A DNA stretch of 64,000 nucleotides from Bacteroides eggerthii. GTDB lineage: Bacteria > Bacteroidota > Bacteroidia > Bacteroidales > Bacteroidaceae. Below are positions 52,705-61,890 of this stretch, piece after piece. Within the stretch, counting starts at the first letter, position 1. Each line of letters starts with the position of its first letter. Under the pieces are notes generated by a model that ran no database searches, had not been told where the DNA came from, and worked only from the letters and a program-made list of their open reading frames with translations. Where the stretch lies: the NCBI RefSeq assembly GCF_025146565.1, contig NZ_CP102258.1:2078001-2142000 (forward strand). The letters run 5' to 3'. A program made the position numbers and the translations under genes.

Positions 52705-55641
52705 ATGAAGAACATTTTTAGACTTTTGTTGTGGGTTACTGTTGTAACCATACCGGTTATATCTGGTTATGCACAGGGTAAAGGAAATCTTAGTGGTGTA
52801 GTGAAAGATGATATGGGCGAAACTCTTCCGGGAGCTGCCATTATTGTCAAGGGAACCACTCAAGGAACTGCCACAGATTTGAATGGAGCTTATACATTGT
52901 CGGGTATTCCGGTCGGTACTTGTGAAATTGAATGTAACTATTTAGGGTATGAACCTGTTACTAAGATGATTAATATTACGGCTAATGGTACTGCTACTGC
53001 TAATTTTGTATTGAAGCAGTCTGCCATTGCGTTAGGAGATGTGGTTATTTCAGCAGCTGTTGATGGGCAACAACGTGCTTTGAATCAGCAGAAAGTGGCT
53101 GATAACATGATGCAAGTGTTGTCAGCGGATCAGATGGGACGTTTCCCTGATTTGGATGTATCTGATGCTTTGCGTAGACTTAGTGGGGTTACTTCTGATG
53201 GCAAAGAGGTACAGTTACGCGGTACTCCTGCTAATTTCACTAATATCAATATTAATGGTGAACAAATAATGAGTAGCCAAGAAGGTGGTAAACGTAATGA
53301 GTCGATGGATGTTATTCCTGCCGATATTCTTTCTTCTATGGAAGTACAGAAAACATTACTTCCCTCTAATGATGGAGATGCAATTGCTGGAGTTATTAAT
53401 ATGCGTACTGGTACGGCTCGTTCTCTCACCCCTAAATTTTCCATTGATTTAGGAACAGGATATACTTTTTTACGTGAAAAAGCAGATTATAATGTAAAAG
53501 CATCTTATGCACAACGTTTCTTTAAAACACAAAAAAATGATAATGGTGTATTAGGAATTCGTGCTAATTATAGCTATTTAGTAAATCATAATGGATATGA
53601 CCGTTTAGAGGCTGAAGGTTGGGAGCCTTATGAATTGGTTGATAATAAGACAAGAGAGTCAGTGAAGGAAGATGTTTATGTACCTACGGATTTTCGTTAT
53701 AGATACCAAAAAGGAACATCTACACGTCATGGGGCATCTTTAGCCATTGATTGGGCTCCAACACAATATACGAAATTCGTACTGAGTACTATGTATAATC
53801 AACGTGATAATGAAGGAGAACGTTATCGCAATCGTTTCCGTTTCAGAGATAATGGAGGAAAGTATTATTTGATGGAAGATGGTAGTATTGGTTCAAAACG
53901 CATGCGTAATATTACTCAGGTTACAGCCTCTGATGAAAAAATAAAGAATCTTAATATCAATTTGGACGGTGAATCAACAATAGGAACTTGGAAAATTGAC
54001 GGTGGATTGTTTTATTCAAAATCTTCACGTAGTTATATAAGTGAGATGGATGGTTTTCAGACTCCGGAATGGAGGGCTACCAAAAAAGTCAACGGTCAGA
54101 AATTACCTGATGAAGTAATGGGGACACTAACTGATATGAATAGTAAGTATTTAAGTTATAATTATATATTTGAACCTTCTGGTGAAAAGTTAGGCACGGC
54201 AAGTCCGGATGATATTTCCAGGTATAATTTATATGTTGTTGAAAACTTTAATAATGAAACACGGGGAGAAAACTTTACTTTCCGTATGAATAGTGCAAAA
54301 AACTACTTTATTAAAGATAATGCATCTACCTTTTCATTTGGTGTGAAAGGTAAGTTTATGAAAAATAAAGGATGGATGCCGGAAGATACGAAGAATTATT
54401 CTATTACAGCCAGTGAGGCTAACTGTTTGTCTAATTTCTTATACAAAGAACAACTGTCCAATAAGTTCCTAAATGGAAATCTTGCTTTTGGTCCAGCTGC
54501 TGATATAAACAAAATTCGTGCGTATATGAGTAATAGCGCAAATAGCAATGATATTGAGTATAATCCCTATACATCAAATTCTGCTGCAGATGCTTTCTTC
54601 TATGATGCCAATGAACGAGTATTGGCCGGATATGCGATGAATAAAATCCAATTGCAAAATTTGATGATTTTGGCAGGTGTACGTGTAGAGCAAACTCATG
54701 TAAAATATAAGGCTAATAAGATAGAACGTAGCTTTGACCCGAATTCTCCGATTTATGGGGGAGCTGATCCGGCAGATGAAGGATTTAATACATATACAAA
54801 AACTCCGATAGCTTCTTCTTTGGATTACACAAAGTTCCTTCCAAATGTGCAGTTTAAATATGATCTGACGGATAAAACAATTTTTCGATTGGCATGGACT
54901 ACCGGATATTCTCGGCCTAATATCTCTGAATTGGTTCCGAAACAAGACGTATCACAGGATCTTGAGCGTGTTACTATTGGTAACCCTGATTTGAAACCTG
55001 CGTATGCACATAATCTGGATTTGCTATTTGAGCAATATTTGTCTAATGTAGGTATTATTTCCGGTGGTGTGTTTTACAAGCATATTGACAAATTCCAATA
55101 TTTGAGTGAGGGAACATTACATGATGCCAATAGCCAGTATAATGGATGGAAAGTTATCCAAAGTAAGAATGGTGATGCAGCCAAGGTCTATGGTGCTGAA
55201 ATAACATTGAACACCAGTTTGACATTCCTGCCGGGATTTCTGAAAAACCTGATGTTTACAAGTAACTATACCTTTATTCATTCTAAAGCGGTAACAGATC
55301 AGGAACGTGGTTCTTTACGTTTACCGGGACAGGCTAAGCATACAGCAAACTTTGCGTTAGCTTATTCTACAAAGCGTTTTACTGTCCAGGCTGCTATGAA
55401 TTATTGTGGTTCTTATATTCAAGCTCTCGGTTCGGATGCAGAGCGTGATATATGGCGAGATGGACGTTGGCAGATGGATGTGAACGGCTCTGTAAATATT
55501 GTAAAAGGGCTGACTTTCTGGGTGGAAGCAGTAAATGTTCTTAATAGTGAACAATTCTCTTATTTTGGAAACAAGAGTAGAGTTTATAATCTGCAGTATA
55601 GCGGTGCTAACGGACGTTGTGGCTTTACCTATAAATTCTAA
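52705..55641 (+). CDS. TonB-dependent receptor, Xanthomonas/Caulobacter type, without SusD
   Basis: A 978-residue receptor with a signal peptide (about residues 1-25), a carboxypeptidase-regulatory-like domain (GNLSGVVKDDMGETLPGAA, about 27-45, to TANFVLKQSAI), and a plug that contains QVLSADQMGRFPDLDVSDAL (about residues 133-152) followed by RRLSGV. That segment resembles the TIGR01782 TonB-Xanth-Caul receptors, which import plant carbohydrates and GlcNAc oligomers in proteobacteria (family knowledge). A 22-strand barrel ends in GRCGFTYKF. Unlike SusC it is not followed by a SusD. It takes up the locus B substrate across the outer membrane, probably without a lipoprotein lid. A terminator follows. 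Confidence 0.92.
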   Translation: MKNIFRLLLWVTVVTIPVISGYAQGKGNLSGVVKDDMGETLPGAAIIVKGTTQGTATDLNGAYTLSGIPVGTCEIECNYLGYEPVTKMINITANGTATANFVLKQSAIALGDVVISAAVDGQQRALNQQKVADNMMQVLSADQMGRFPDLDVSDALRRLSGVTSDGKEVQLRGTPANFTNININGEQIMSSQEGGKRNESMDVIPADILSSMEVQKTLLPSNDGDAIAGVINMRTGTARSLTPKFSIDLGTGYTFLREKADYNVKASYAQRFFKTQKNDNGVLGIRANYSYLVNHNGYDRLEAEGWEPYELVDNKTRESVKEDVYVPTDFRYRYQKGTSTRHGASLAIDWAPTQYTKFVLSTMYNQRDNEGERYRNRFRFRDNGGKYYLMEDGSIGSKRMRNITQVTASDEKIKNLNINLDGESTIGTWKIDGGLFYSKSSRSYISEMDGFQTPEWRATKKVNGQKLPDEVMGTLTDMNSKYLSYNYIFEPSGEKLGTASPDDISRYNLYVVENFNNETRGENFTFRMNSAKNYFIKDNASTFSFGVKGKFMKNKGWMPEDTKNYSITASEANCLSNFLYKEQLSNKFLNGNLAFGPAADINKIRAYMSNSANSNDIEYNPYTSNSAADAFFYDANERVLAGYAMNKIQLQNLMILAGVRVEQTHVKYKANKIERSFDPNSPIYGGADPADEGFNTYTKTPIASSLDYTKFLPNVQFKYDLTDKTIFRLAWTTGYSRPNISELVPKQDVSQDLERVTIGNPDLKPAYAHNLDLLFEQYLSNVGIISGGVFYKHIDKFQYLSEGTLHDANSQYNGWKVIQSKNGDAAKVYGAEITLNTSLTFLPGFLKNLMFTSNYTFIHSKAVTDQERGSLRLPGQAKHTANFALAYSTKRFTVQAAMNYCGSYIQALGSDAERDIWRDGRWQMDVNGSVNIVKGLTFWVEAVNVLNSEQFSYFGNKSRVYNLQYSGANGRCGFTYKF

Positions 55642-55651
55642 TTAATAAATC

Positions 55652-55693
55652 AGTCATGGATTATGCTTTATATGTATAGTCCATGACTTTATT
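55652..55693 (+). terminator. Intrinsic terminator between the TonB receptor and the lyase fusion
   Basis: AGTCATGGA (55652-55660) and TCCATGACT (55680-55688) form a perfect 9-bp stem with a 19-base loop, followed by TTATTTTTTT. It sits only about 20 bases before the next start codon, so expression of the fusion gene must either need read-through or another promoter. Confidence 0.8.
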
Positions 55694-55708
55694 TTTTTAA
55701 TGCTATAT

Positions 55709-58543
55709 ATGAAAAGAATAATAATATATGTGTTATTTGCCGTATGTGCTGGTACATTGTTCGCTGGTAACTTTGTGTTACCGGATAAAAAAATGCCACA
55801 GCATCCCCGGCTTTTGTTATTGCAGGAGAATGAAAGGTCATTAGTGCAATTTATTCAAGGTGATTCTATATGGAGTTTGTTTCAAGAGCGTACTTTACAG
55901 GCTTGTGAACGGTTGCTTCCTATTGCTCCTTTAGAGAAAATAAAAATAGGACGTAGAATGTTAAATACCTCGCGTGAAGCTCTTTACCGGATATTTATGT
56001 TGTCTTATGCCTATCGTACTACCGGTGAATTGAAGTATGCTGAACGGGCTGAAAAAGAAATGTTGTACATGGCCGGATATGATAATTGGAACCCTGAACA
56101 TTTTTTGGATGTAGCGGAAATGACTATGGCTTTGTCTATTGGTTATGACTGGCTATATGAAGTTCTGAGCCCCAAGAACAGGGCAAAGATACGAAAAGCA
56201 ATTCTAGATAAGGGTTTGAAACCTTCCATGGATAAACGTTACAATGGCTTTTTGGATAAGACAAATAATTGGAGTCAAGTATGTAATACGGCAATGGCCT
56301 ATGGTGCAATAGCATTAATGGAGACAGATGAAAAATTGTGTCGGAAAATAATGGAACGTTCCATAGAAGAGATACGTAAACCTATGAGCAGTTATGGACC
56401 TGATGGGGCTTATCCTGAAGGATATGGTTATTGGCATTACGGGACAACTTATAATGTAATGTTGCTTGCTGCATTGGAAACTTTATATGGTAATGACTTT
56501 GGACTTTCTGCGATTCCTGGATTTATCAAAGGAGGAGAGTATATATTACATATGGTAGGTCCTTCTTGCTTACCGTTTAATTTTGGTGATTCTGGTAGTA
56601 GGATGCGGTTGAATACTTCTTTATTTTGGTTTGCGCGGAAAACCAAGAATCCTGCATTGTTAAGGAATGAGTGCAAATTGTTGCTGGAGATCCCTAATTA
56701 TGATTATGAGCAATATCGTAGGATGCTACCTTCTATTTTTGTGTTGGGAAAAGACATAAACTTGGCTAATTTGCCTAAACCAAAAGTGGACATGTTCGCA
56801 GCTAAAAATGAAGCTCCTGTTTGCCTGATGAGAAGCTCATGGAAAGAAGATGCTATTTATGTCGGTATTAAAGGCGGTAAAGCTTCTGCTAACACTCATA
56901 CGCATTTGGATGCAGGTTCATTTGTGATGGATGCTCAAGGGGTGAGATGGGCTGTTGATTTAGGGCCGCAAGAGTATAATTCGTTGGAGTCAAAAGGCAT
57001 TGCTCTTTGGGATAACAGAGCCAATGGACAGCGCTGGAAAGTGTTTCGATACAATAATTTCGCCCATAATGTTTTTAGTATTAATGATGAAATGTTTAAT
57101 ACTGAAGGTCGGGAAGAGTTGATTAGTTGTAGCGATACTCCGGAACGTAAGGAAGCAATATTTGATTTGACAGCTTTGTATAATAAGGTTGATAAGGCGG
57201 AAAGGCATGTTGTGTTGAATGGAGAGTTGGAAGTTGTGATTGAGGACAGAATTAAAAACGGTTCTCAATCATCTCAATTAACATGGCGAATGCTAACTCC
57301 TGCTAATGTAGAACAAGTTGCAGGTGGATTTATACTCCGTAAGGAAGATAAAACTTTATTTGTTGAATTGCCAAAGGATGTTTTACCTTTTGCTGTTCCT
57401 GCAACTCCGGATACTGATTATGATGAACCTAATCCTAATATTACCATTATTGGTTATAAGGTAAATCTGATGCCTAATGTGAATCAGTCATTGGTGGTTA
57501 GGCTTAAACCGGAACAAGTCACTGATAAATCATTTATAAAAACTATTGCCGATAAGGTTGCCAACTGGCAGATTGTACATCAGCCGGAGGTTGTTCATCC
57601 TGATTTAGATTGGACAAATGCTGCTTGGTATAGAGGATTAGCGGCGTGGGCCTCTGTTACTGATAATGAGACTTATTTTGACTTTCTGAAACAGCAGGGT
57701 GAAAAGCATGACTGGCGGCCATATTACAGACTGCATCATCCAGACGATATATGTGTATCACAGACCTATATAGAATTGGCACGTAGATATGGAAATAATG
57801 AAATATTAAAACCAACCATTGCTCGGGCAGATTCTGTTATAAAATATCCGTCACAAGCTCCATTAATGAAAACTGATGAGCGTGGTAAGTTAGAGCGTTG
57901 GTCATGGGCTGATGCACTTTTTATGGCTCCTCCTGTATATGCAGCGCTTTCTAAAATGACGAAGGATCCTAAATATGTTACATTTATGCAAAAAGAGTTT
58001 GAGGAGTGTACAGATTCTCTGTATGATAGAAACGAACATTTATATTATCGTGACTGTTCAAAGAGGGTCTTGCGTGAGCCTAATGGTGCTAAACAATTTT
58101 GGGCACGTGGTAATGGATGGGTGCTAGCCGCTTTCCCTTTAATATTGGAGAATCTTCCTGAAGAATATTTAAAGCGTGACTATTATATTCGTTTATACAA
58201 GGAAATGGCTGCCCGCATACTACAAACGCAAGATGCGCAGGGATCTTGGCATGCCAGTTTGCTTGATGCTGGCACTTATCCTCAACCGGAAAATAGCGCC
58301 TCTGCTTTTGTTTGTTATGGCTTGGCTTGGGGAGTGCGTAATGGTATTTTAGATGCCAAAACTTATAAGGAACCGATAATACGGGCATGGAAGGCTCTCT
58401 GTTCTTACGTACATAAGGACGGTAAGGTTGGCTATATTCAGCCTGTTGGTAATGCACCTACCCGGGCCGGTTTTGATTCTACAGATGTATATGGGGTGGG
58501 AGCATTTTTGCTTGCAGCTTCTGAAATGTTTAAAATGCCTTAA
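55709..58543 (+). CDS. Fusion of heparinase II/III-like lyase and GH105 unsaturated-uronyl hydrolase
   Basis: A 944-residue secreted protein (signal about residues 1-20). The N-terminal 360 residues form the alpha-toroid of Hepar_II/III lyases, with NNWSQVCNTAMAYG (about 186-199) and YPEGYGYWHYGTTYN (about 235-249), the segments that carry the Asn and Tyr. A beta-sandwich follows, with THTHLDAGSF (about 396-405) holding the His, and continues to about residue 600. From about residue 610 there is a complete GH105 domain: DWTNAAWYRGLAAW, LHHPDDICVSQTYIELA, ERWSWADALFMAPPVYAAL (Asp near 732), QFWARGNGWVLAAFPLI and DSTDVYGVGAFLL. The two activities are successive: beta-elimination at a uronic acid, then removal of the 4,5-unsaturated uronate. 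The fusion suggests coupled processing. Confidence 0.9.
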   Translation: MKRIIIYVLFAVCAGTLFAGNFVLPDKKMPQHPRLLLLQENERSLVQFIQGDSIWSLFQERTLQACERLLPIAPLEKIKIGRRMLNTSREALYRIFMLSYAYRTTGELKYAERAEKEMLYMAGYDNWNPEHFLDVAEMTMALSIGYDWLYEVLSPKNRAKIRKAILDKGLKPSMDKRYNGFLDKTNNWSQVCNTAMAYGAIALMETDEKLCRKIMERSIEEIRKPMSSYGPDGAYPEGYGYWHYGTTYNVMLLAALETLYGNDFGLSAIPGFIKGGEYILHMVGPSCLPFNFGDSGSRMRLNTSLFWFARKTKNPALLRNECKLLLEIPNYDYEQYRRMLPSIFVLGKDINLANLPKPKVDMFAAKNEAPVCLMRSSWKEDAIYVGIKGGKASANTHTHLDAGSFVMDAQGVRWAVDLGPQEYNSLESKGIALWDNRANGQRWKVFRYNNFAHNVFSINDEMFNTEGREELISCSDTPERKEAIFDLTALYNKVDKAERHVVLNGELEVVIEDRIKNGSQSSQLTWRMLTPANVEQVAGGFILRKEDKTLFVELPKDVLPFAVPATPDTDYDEPNPNITIIGYKVNLMPNVNQSLVVRLKPEQVTDKSFIKTIADKVANWQIVHQPEVVHPDLDWTNAAWYRGLAAWASVTDNETYFDFLKQQGEKHDWRPYYRLHHPDDICVSQTYIELARRYGNNEILKPTIARADSVIKYPSQAPLMKTDERGKLERWSWADALFMAPPVYAALSKMTKDPKYVTFMQKEFEECTDSLYDRNEHLYYRDCSKRVLREPNGAKQFWARGNGWVLAAFPLILENLPEEYLKRDYYIRLYKEMAARILQTQDAQGSWHASLLDAGTYPQPENSASAFVCYGLAWGVRNGILDAKTYKEPIIRAWKALCSYVHKDGKVGYIQPVGNAPTRAGFDSTDVYGVGAFLLAASEMFKMP

Positions 58544-58633
58544 TTACATCAAGCTTATAGTCATGAGAAAATTCTTCTTATTTTTTTTATAATGTTTCTT
58601 GGTGTACATATGTATTGGTATTAGTCTCTGAAA

Positions 58634-58669
58634 AAGACCTTGCTCATCTGCATGTATGAGCAAGGTCTT
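58634..58669 (+). terminator. Terminator after locus B
   Basis: AAGACCTTGCTCAT (58634-58647) and ATGAGCAAGGTCTT (58656-58669) form a perfect 14-bp stem with an 8-base loop, followed by ATTGTTTTTAG. It closes the last gene of locus B. Confidence 0.9.
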
Positions 58670-58749
58670 ATTGTTTTTAGCAGCTTTCATTTGTATTTCT
58701 CCCACTCTTTTTGTTCCTTTGCCCTTGTCAATTAAAGAAAAAAGAAGCA

Positions 58750-59301
58750 ATGAGAACAGTGGTTTATATAGTGGCTTGCGTAGTGGTGTTGTCGGTCATC
58801 TCCTGTACGTCTCGGAATAGAAACGGAGAAGATGTGCAGATCTTGATGCGTGACAGTACGGTGGTAACAGCGCCCCAGCGCATGCAGGTTTCCGATACAA
58901 AAACGACTATTACATATAGAGGCAAGGAATACCGTTCTTCAGTTGTCCGCCGTCCGGACGAAAGCCTGCCTGTTGTGAAAAACGAACAAGGAGAGAGGTT
59001 TGTTGACAACAGCATTACCCTGCGTATCACTTGTGGTGGCAGGCAGGTTGTGGACAAGGTGTTTACGAAAGAAAGTTTTGCTTCGCTGGTTGATGCCAAA
59101 TTTATGAAATATGCCATTCTGGAAGGGTTGGTCTATGACAAGACTACTCCGCAGGGCATCATCTACGCTGCCAGTATCTGCTATCCGCAGACCGACCTCT
59201 ACGTGCCTCTCAGACTGACCGTTTCCGCCGATGGCAAAATCTCCATGGCGAAGGAGGAGTTGCTGGAAGATGTGTACGAAGAAGAGAACGGCTCCAATTG
59301 A
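58750..59301 (+). CDS. DUF4738-type lipoprotein
   Basis: A 183-residue lipoprotein with the lipobox VLSVISC (Cys19). It continues with TSRNRNGEDVQILMRDST, and the body has ITYRGKEYRSSVVRRPDE and ITLRITCGGRQVVDKVFTKESF (about residues 90-111) with YAASICYPQTDLYVPLRLTV later. This is the pattern of the DUF4738 family of Bacteroides lipoproteins. No function is known. The start is the ATG after AGAAGCA; an earlier in-frame start would add a Cys-rich segment with no signal. It is the first gene before the two-component pair and might belong to its regulon or sensor input. Confidence 0.78.
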   Translation: MRTVVYIVACVVVLSVISCTSRNRNGEDVQILMRDSTVVTAPQRMQVSDTKTTITYRGKEYRSSVVRRPDESLPVVKNEQGERFVDNSITLRITCGGRQVVDKVFTKESFASLVDAKFMKYAILEGLVYDKTTPQGIIYAASICYPQTDLYVPLRLTVSADGKISMAKEELLEDVYEEENGSN

Positions 59302-59311
59302 CGGTCCGACC

Positions 59312-59333
59312 GATTCCAGAATGATTCCAGAAT
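59312..59333 (+). promoter_or_regulatory. Tandem 11-bp repeat, candidate response-regulator box
   Basis: GATTCCAGAAT occurs twice in exact succession (59312-59322 and 59323-59333), that is, one helical turn apart, about 20 bases before the response-regulator ATG. OmpR/PhoB-type regulators bind direct repeats with 10-11-bp period. Autoregulation by the adjacent regulator is the simple inference. Confidence 0.55.
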
Positions 59334-59353
59334 TGTGAACTTTATTTGCGGAC

Positions 59354-60031
59354 ATGAAAATCCTGATTGTAGAAGATGAGCAGGAATTGCGGGAAACGAT
59401 TCGCACTTCGCTCCTGAAAGAGAAGTTTGTCGTAGAAACGGCCGCCGATTATTTTTCGGCATTGGATAAGATAAACGATTACGACTACGACTGTGTTCTG
59501 CTGGACATTATGCTGCCCGGTGGAAGTGGACTGGATTTGTTGCGCGAGTTGAAGCGCCTGCACCGTACGGACAGCGTGCTCATTATTTCTGCCAAAGATT
59601 CGCTGGATGATAAGGTGGACGGTCTGGAGCTCGGCGCCGACGACTACCTGACGAAACCTTTCCATTTGGCAGAACTGAATGCCCGTATAAAGTCTTTGAT
59701 CCGCCGCCGTCAGGCGCAAGGCGATGTGACGGTCACCGTAGGTAATCTGCTGCTCTATCCTGACAAACGGCAGGCGGAAGTAGGCGGTGTTCCTCTGCAA
59801 CTCAACCGCAAGGAGTTCGACTTACTGTATTATTTTGTGGTGAATGTGAACCGGGTTATCAATAAAATGAGTCTTGCAGAGTCGGTGTGGGGAGATAATA
59901 TCGATCAGGCCGATTCGCTGGATTTTATTTACTCGCAAGTGAAGAACCTGCGTAAGAAGTTGAAGCAGGCGGATGCTTCCGTTGAACTGAAAGCTGTCTA
60001 TGGCTTTGGATATAAACTGTCCGAATTATGA
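59354..60031 (+). CDS. OmpR-type response regulator
   Basis: A 225-residue regulator. The receiver (about residues 1-118) has the acidic pair in VEDEQ, the phospho-acceptor Asp51 in CVLLDIMLPGGSG, Ser/Thr in LIISAKD and Lys in DYLTKPF. The DNA-binding winged helix (about 128-225) has VGGVPLQLNRKEFDLLYYFV and IYSQVKNLRKKLKQA near the end, with YGFGYKL. It overlaps the kinase gene by 4 bases (ATGA), so they are coupled. Target genes may include the two PepSY-like genes downstream. The 11-bp tandem repeat upstream is its likely binding site. Confidence 0.95.
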   Translation: MKILIVEDEQELRETIRTSLLKEKFVVETAADYFSALDKINDYDYDCVLLDIMLPGGSGLDLLRELKRLHRTDSVLIISAKDSLDDKVDGLELGADDYLTKPFHLAELNARIKSLIRRRQAQGDVTVTVGNLLLYPDKRQAEVGGVPLQLNRKEFDLLYYFVVNVNRVINKMSLAESVWGDNIDQADSLDFIYSQVKNLRKKLKQADASVELKAVYGFGYKLSEL

Positions 60032-61317
60032 AACTGGTATATTATACATATCGCAAAATCTCTTTATTGCTGTTCGTCTTGATGGCAGTGTGGGGCGTAC
60101 TGTTTTATTATGCCATCATCGACGAGGTGGTGGACGAGACGGACGACACGCTGGAGAATTATGCCGGAATACTGATAGAACATGCGCTCCATGATCCTTC
60201 TATTCTTGAAACGGAAGGTTCGTTGATGTCTTTTTATAAATTTCTTCCTATCTCCGAGAAGGAAGGGCGGCATTATCAGGAGGTTTTCTATGATTCCACC
60301 GTCTATATCGAACTGGAGGATGAGGACGAACCGGTACGTGTGATGCGTACGGCTTTCCGCATGCCCGACGGACAGTTCTACGAACTCACGCTGATGATTT
60401 CTATCTTGGAACGGGACGATATGGTAGAGGCGATGCTTTGGTACTTGGGGGCTTTGTTCCTGCTTCTTCTGGTATGTACATCCGTCGGTATTCAGTTAAT
60501 ACTGAAAGGAGTGTTCCGCCCATTGCATAAACTGCTGGACTGGCTGCATTGTATCCAGCCCGGCAAGGAGGTTCCGGCATTGGAGAATCCTACGAAGATA
60601 CGCGAGTTCCGCCAGTTGAGTGAAGCAGCGGTGGATATGGGTAACCGTAGCTACAAGGCTTATGAGGAGCAGAAAGAATTCATTGAAAATGCTTCGCATG
60701 AGTTGCAGACACCGCTGGCCATTGTACGTGGCAAAGTGGAACTGTTGGCAGAAAGCGATAACCTGTCCGAACAGCAGATGAAGGAACTGGACGAGATTTA
60801 TTCCACGCTGGGACGCGCTGTGAAGCTGAACAAGTCCTTGTTGCTGCTTTCCCGTATAGAGAATGGGCAATATACGGAACTGGAAGATGTGTCGGTGGAT
60901 GAAATTCTGGACAATCTTCTGCCTGATTTAATGGATATATACGAGCATAAGCAAGTGCGCTTGGTGCGCGAGAAAGGAGAGCAGCCCTTGGTGATTCGTT
61001 GCAACCATTCGCTGGCACAGATTCTTGTCTCCAATCTGGTGAAGAACGCTTTGCTTCACAACGAGGATGGGGGAGAGCTGCGGATACTCACCACTCCGGT
61101 GTCGTTAATGATCAAGAATACGGGCGGTGCACCGTTGGACGGTGAAAAACTGTTCCGCCGTTTTTATCATAGCATTGACGGAAAGAAGGATTCCACTGGA
61201 CTGGGGCTTGCCATAGTCCGTTCCATTGCCCGGATTTCTTCATTGAGGCTTACTTACGAGTGGCAGGAAGGTATGCATTGCTTCTTGCTTGTTAAAGAAA
61301 ATAAAAATAACCGTTAA
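60028..61317 (+). CDS. Sensor histidine kinase, partner of the OmpR-type regulator
   Basis: A 429-residue membrane kinase with two membrane helices (about residues 9-33 and 135-162) and a periplasmic part of about 100 residues between them that is rich in Asp and Glu. HisKA has the phospho-His224 in ENASHELQTPLAIVRGKVEL, followed by a HATPase with LVSNLVKNALLHNEDGG and DSTGLGLAIVRS. The domain order matches classical two-component sensors such as CusS or PhoR-like types; the ligand is unknown. It is translated with the regulator. Confidence 0.95.
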   Translation: MKLVYYTYRKISLLLFVLMAVWGVLFYYAIIDEVVDETDDTLENYAGILIEHALHDPSILETEGSLMSFYKFLPISEKEGRHYQEVFYDSTVYIELEDEDEPVRVMRTAFRMPDGQFYELTLMISILERDDMVEAMLWYLGALFLLLLVCTSVGIQLILKGVFRPLHKLLDWLHCIQPGKEVPALENPTKIREFRQLSEAAVDMGNRSYKAYEEQKEFIENASHELQTPLAIVRGKVELLAESDNLSEQQMKELDEIYSTLGRAVKLNKSLLLLSRIENGQYTELEDVSVDEILDNLLPDLMDIYEHKQVRLVREKGEQPLVIRCNHSLAQILVSNLVKNALLHNEDGGELRILTTPVSLMIKNTGGAPLDGEKLFRRFYHSIDGKKDSTGLGLAIVRSIARISSLRLTYEWQEGMHCFLLVKENKNNR

Positions 61318-61409
61318 CGCTGATTATTCCCAAATCTTTCCAGTTTCCCTGTCGTTATTTGTAGTGTGAATGATACAAACAAACTTAGTAACATTAAAAA
61401 ATAACGATT

Positions 61410-61850
61410 ATGAAGAAAGTATTGTCTATTCTTGTGTTGGTTCTTGCAACCGTTCAAATGGCATTTGCCGGTGATGTGATTACACGCGATGCCAAGCAGC
61501 TGCCTTTGACTGCCCGTAATTTCATCAACCAGTATTTCACCAAACCGCAAATATCGCATATCAAGATCGAGACCGGAATATTGGGATCAAAAAGCTATGA
61601 GGTGCTGTTGACCGACCGTACGGAGATTGACTTTGACAGCAACGGCAACTGGACTGACGTAGACTGCAAGAAAGCAGCCGTACCTGCAGCGCTGATTCCG
61701 GCATCTGTAAAAGAATATGTGAAAATGAATTTCCCACAGGAGATTATTACGAAGATTGAACGCGGACGTAGCGGAGTGGAAGTGGAGCTGGCCAATGACT
61801 ACTCTTTGAAATTCAACAAAAAAGGACAGTTTGTCAGTATGGACGATTGA
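61410..61850 (+). CDS. Secreted PepSY-like (PF11396) protein
   Basis: A 146-residue protein with a signal peptide (about residues 1-20, ending AFAG). It contains two PepSY-like units: TARNFINQYFTKPQISHIKIE (about 31-51) with VLLTDRTEIDFDSNGNWTDVDC, and VKEYVKMNFPQEIITKIERG with LKFNKKGQFVSM. Such secreted proteins commonly follow Bacteroides two-component systems of this type and may feed back on the sensor or protect envelope proteins, which is not established. It follows the kinase by 92 bases and precedes a lipoprotein of the same family. Confidence 0.85.
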   Translation: MKKVLSILVLVLATVQMAFAGDVITRDAKQLPLTARNFINQYFTKPQISHIKIETGILGSKSYEVLLTDRTEIDFDSNGNWTDVDCKKAAVPAALIPASVKEYVKMNFPQEIITKIERGRSGVEVELANDYSLKFNKKGQFVSMDD

Positions 61851-61890
61851 TTGCAATATCGGATGTATAACTTAAAATTAATGATATAGT

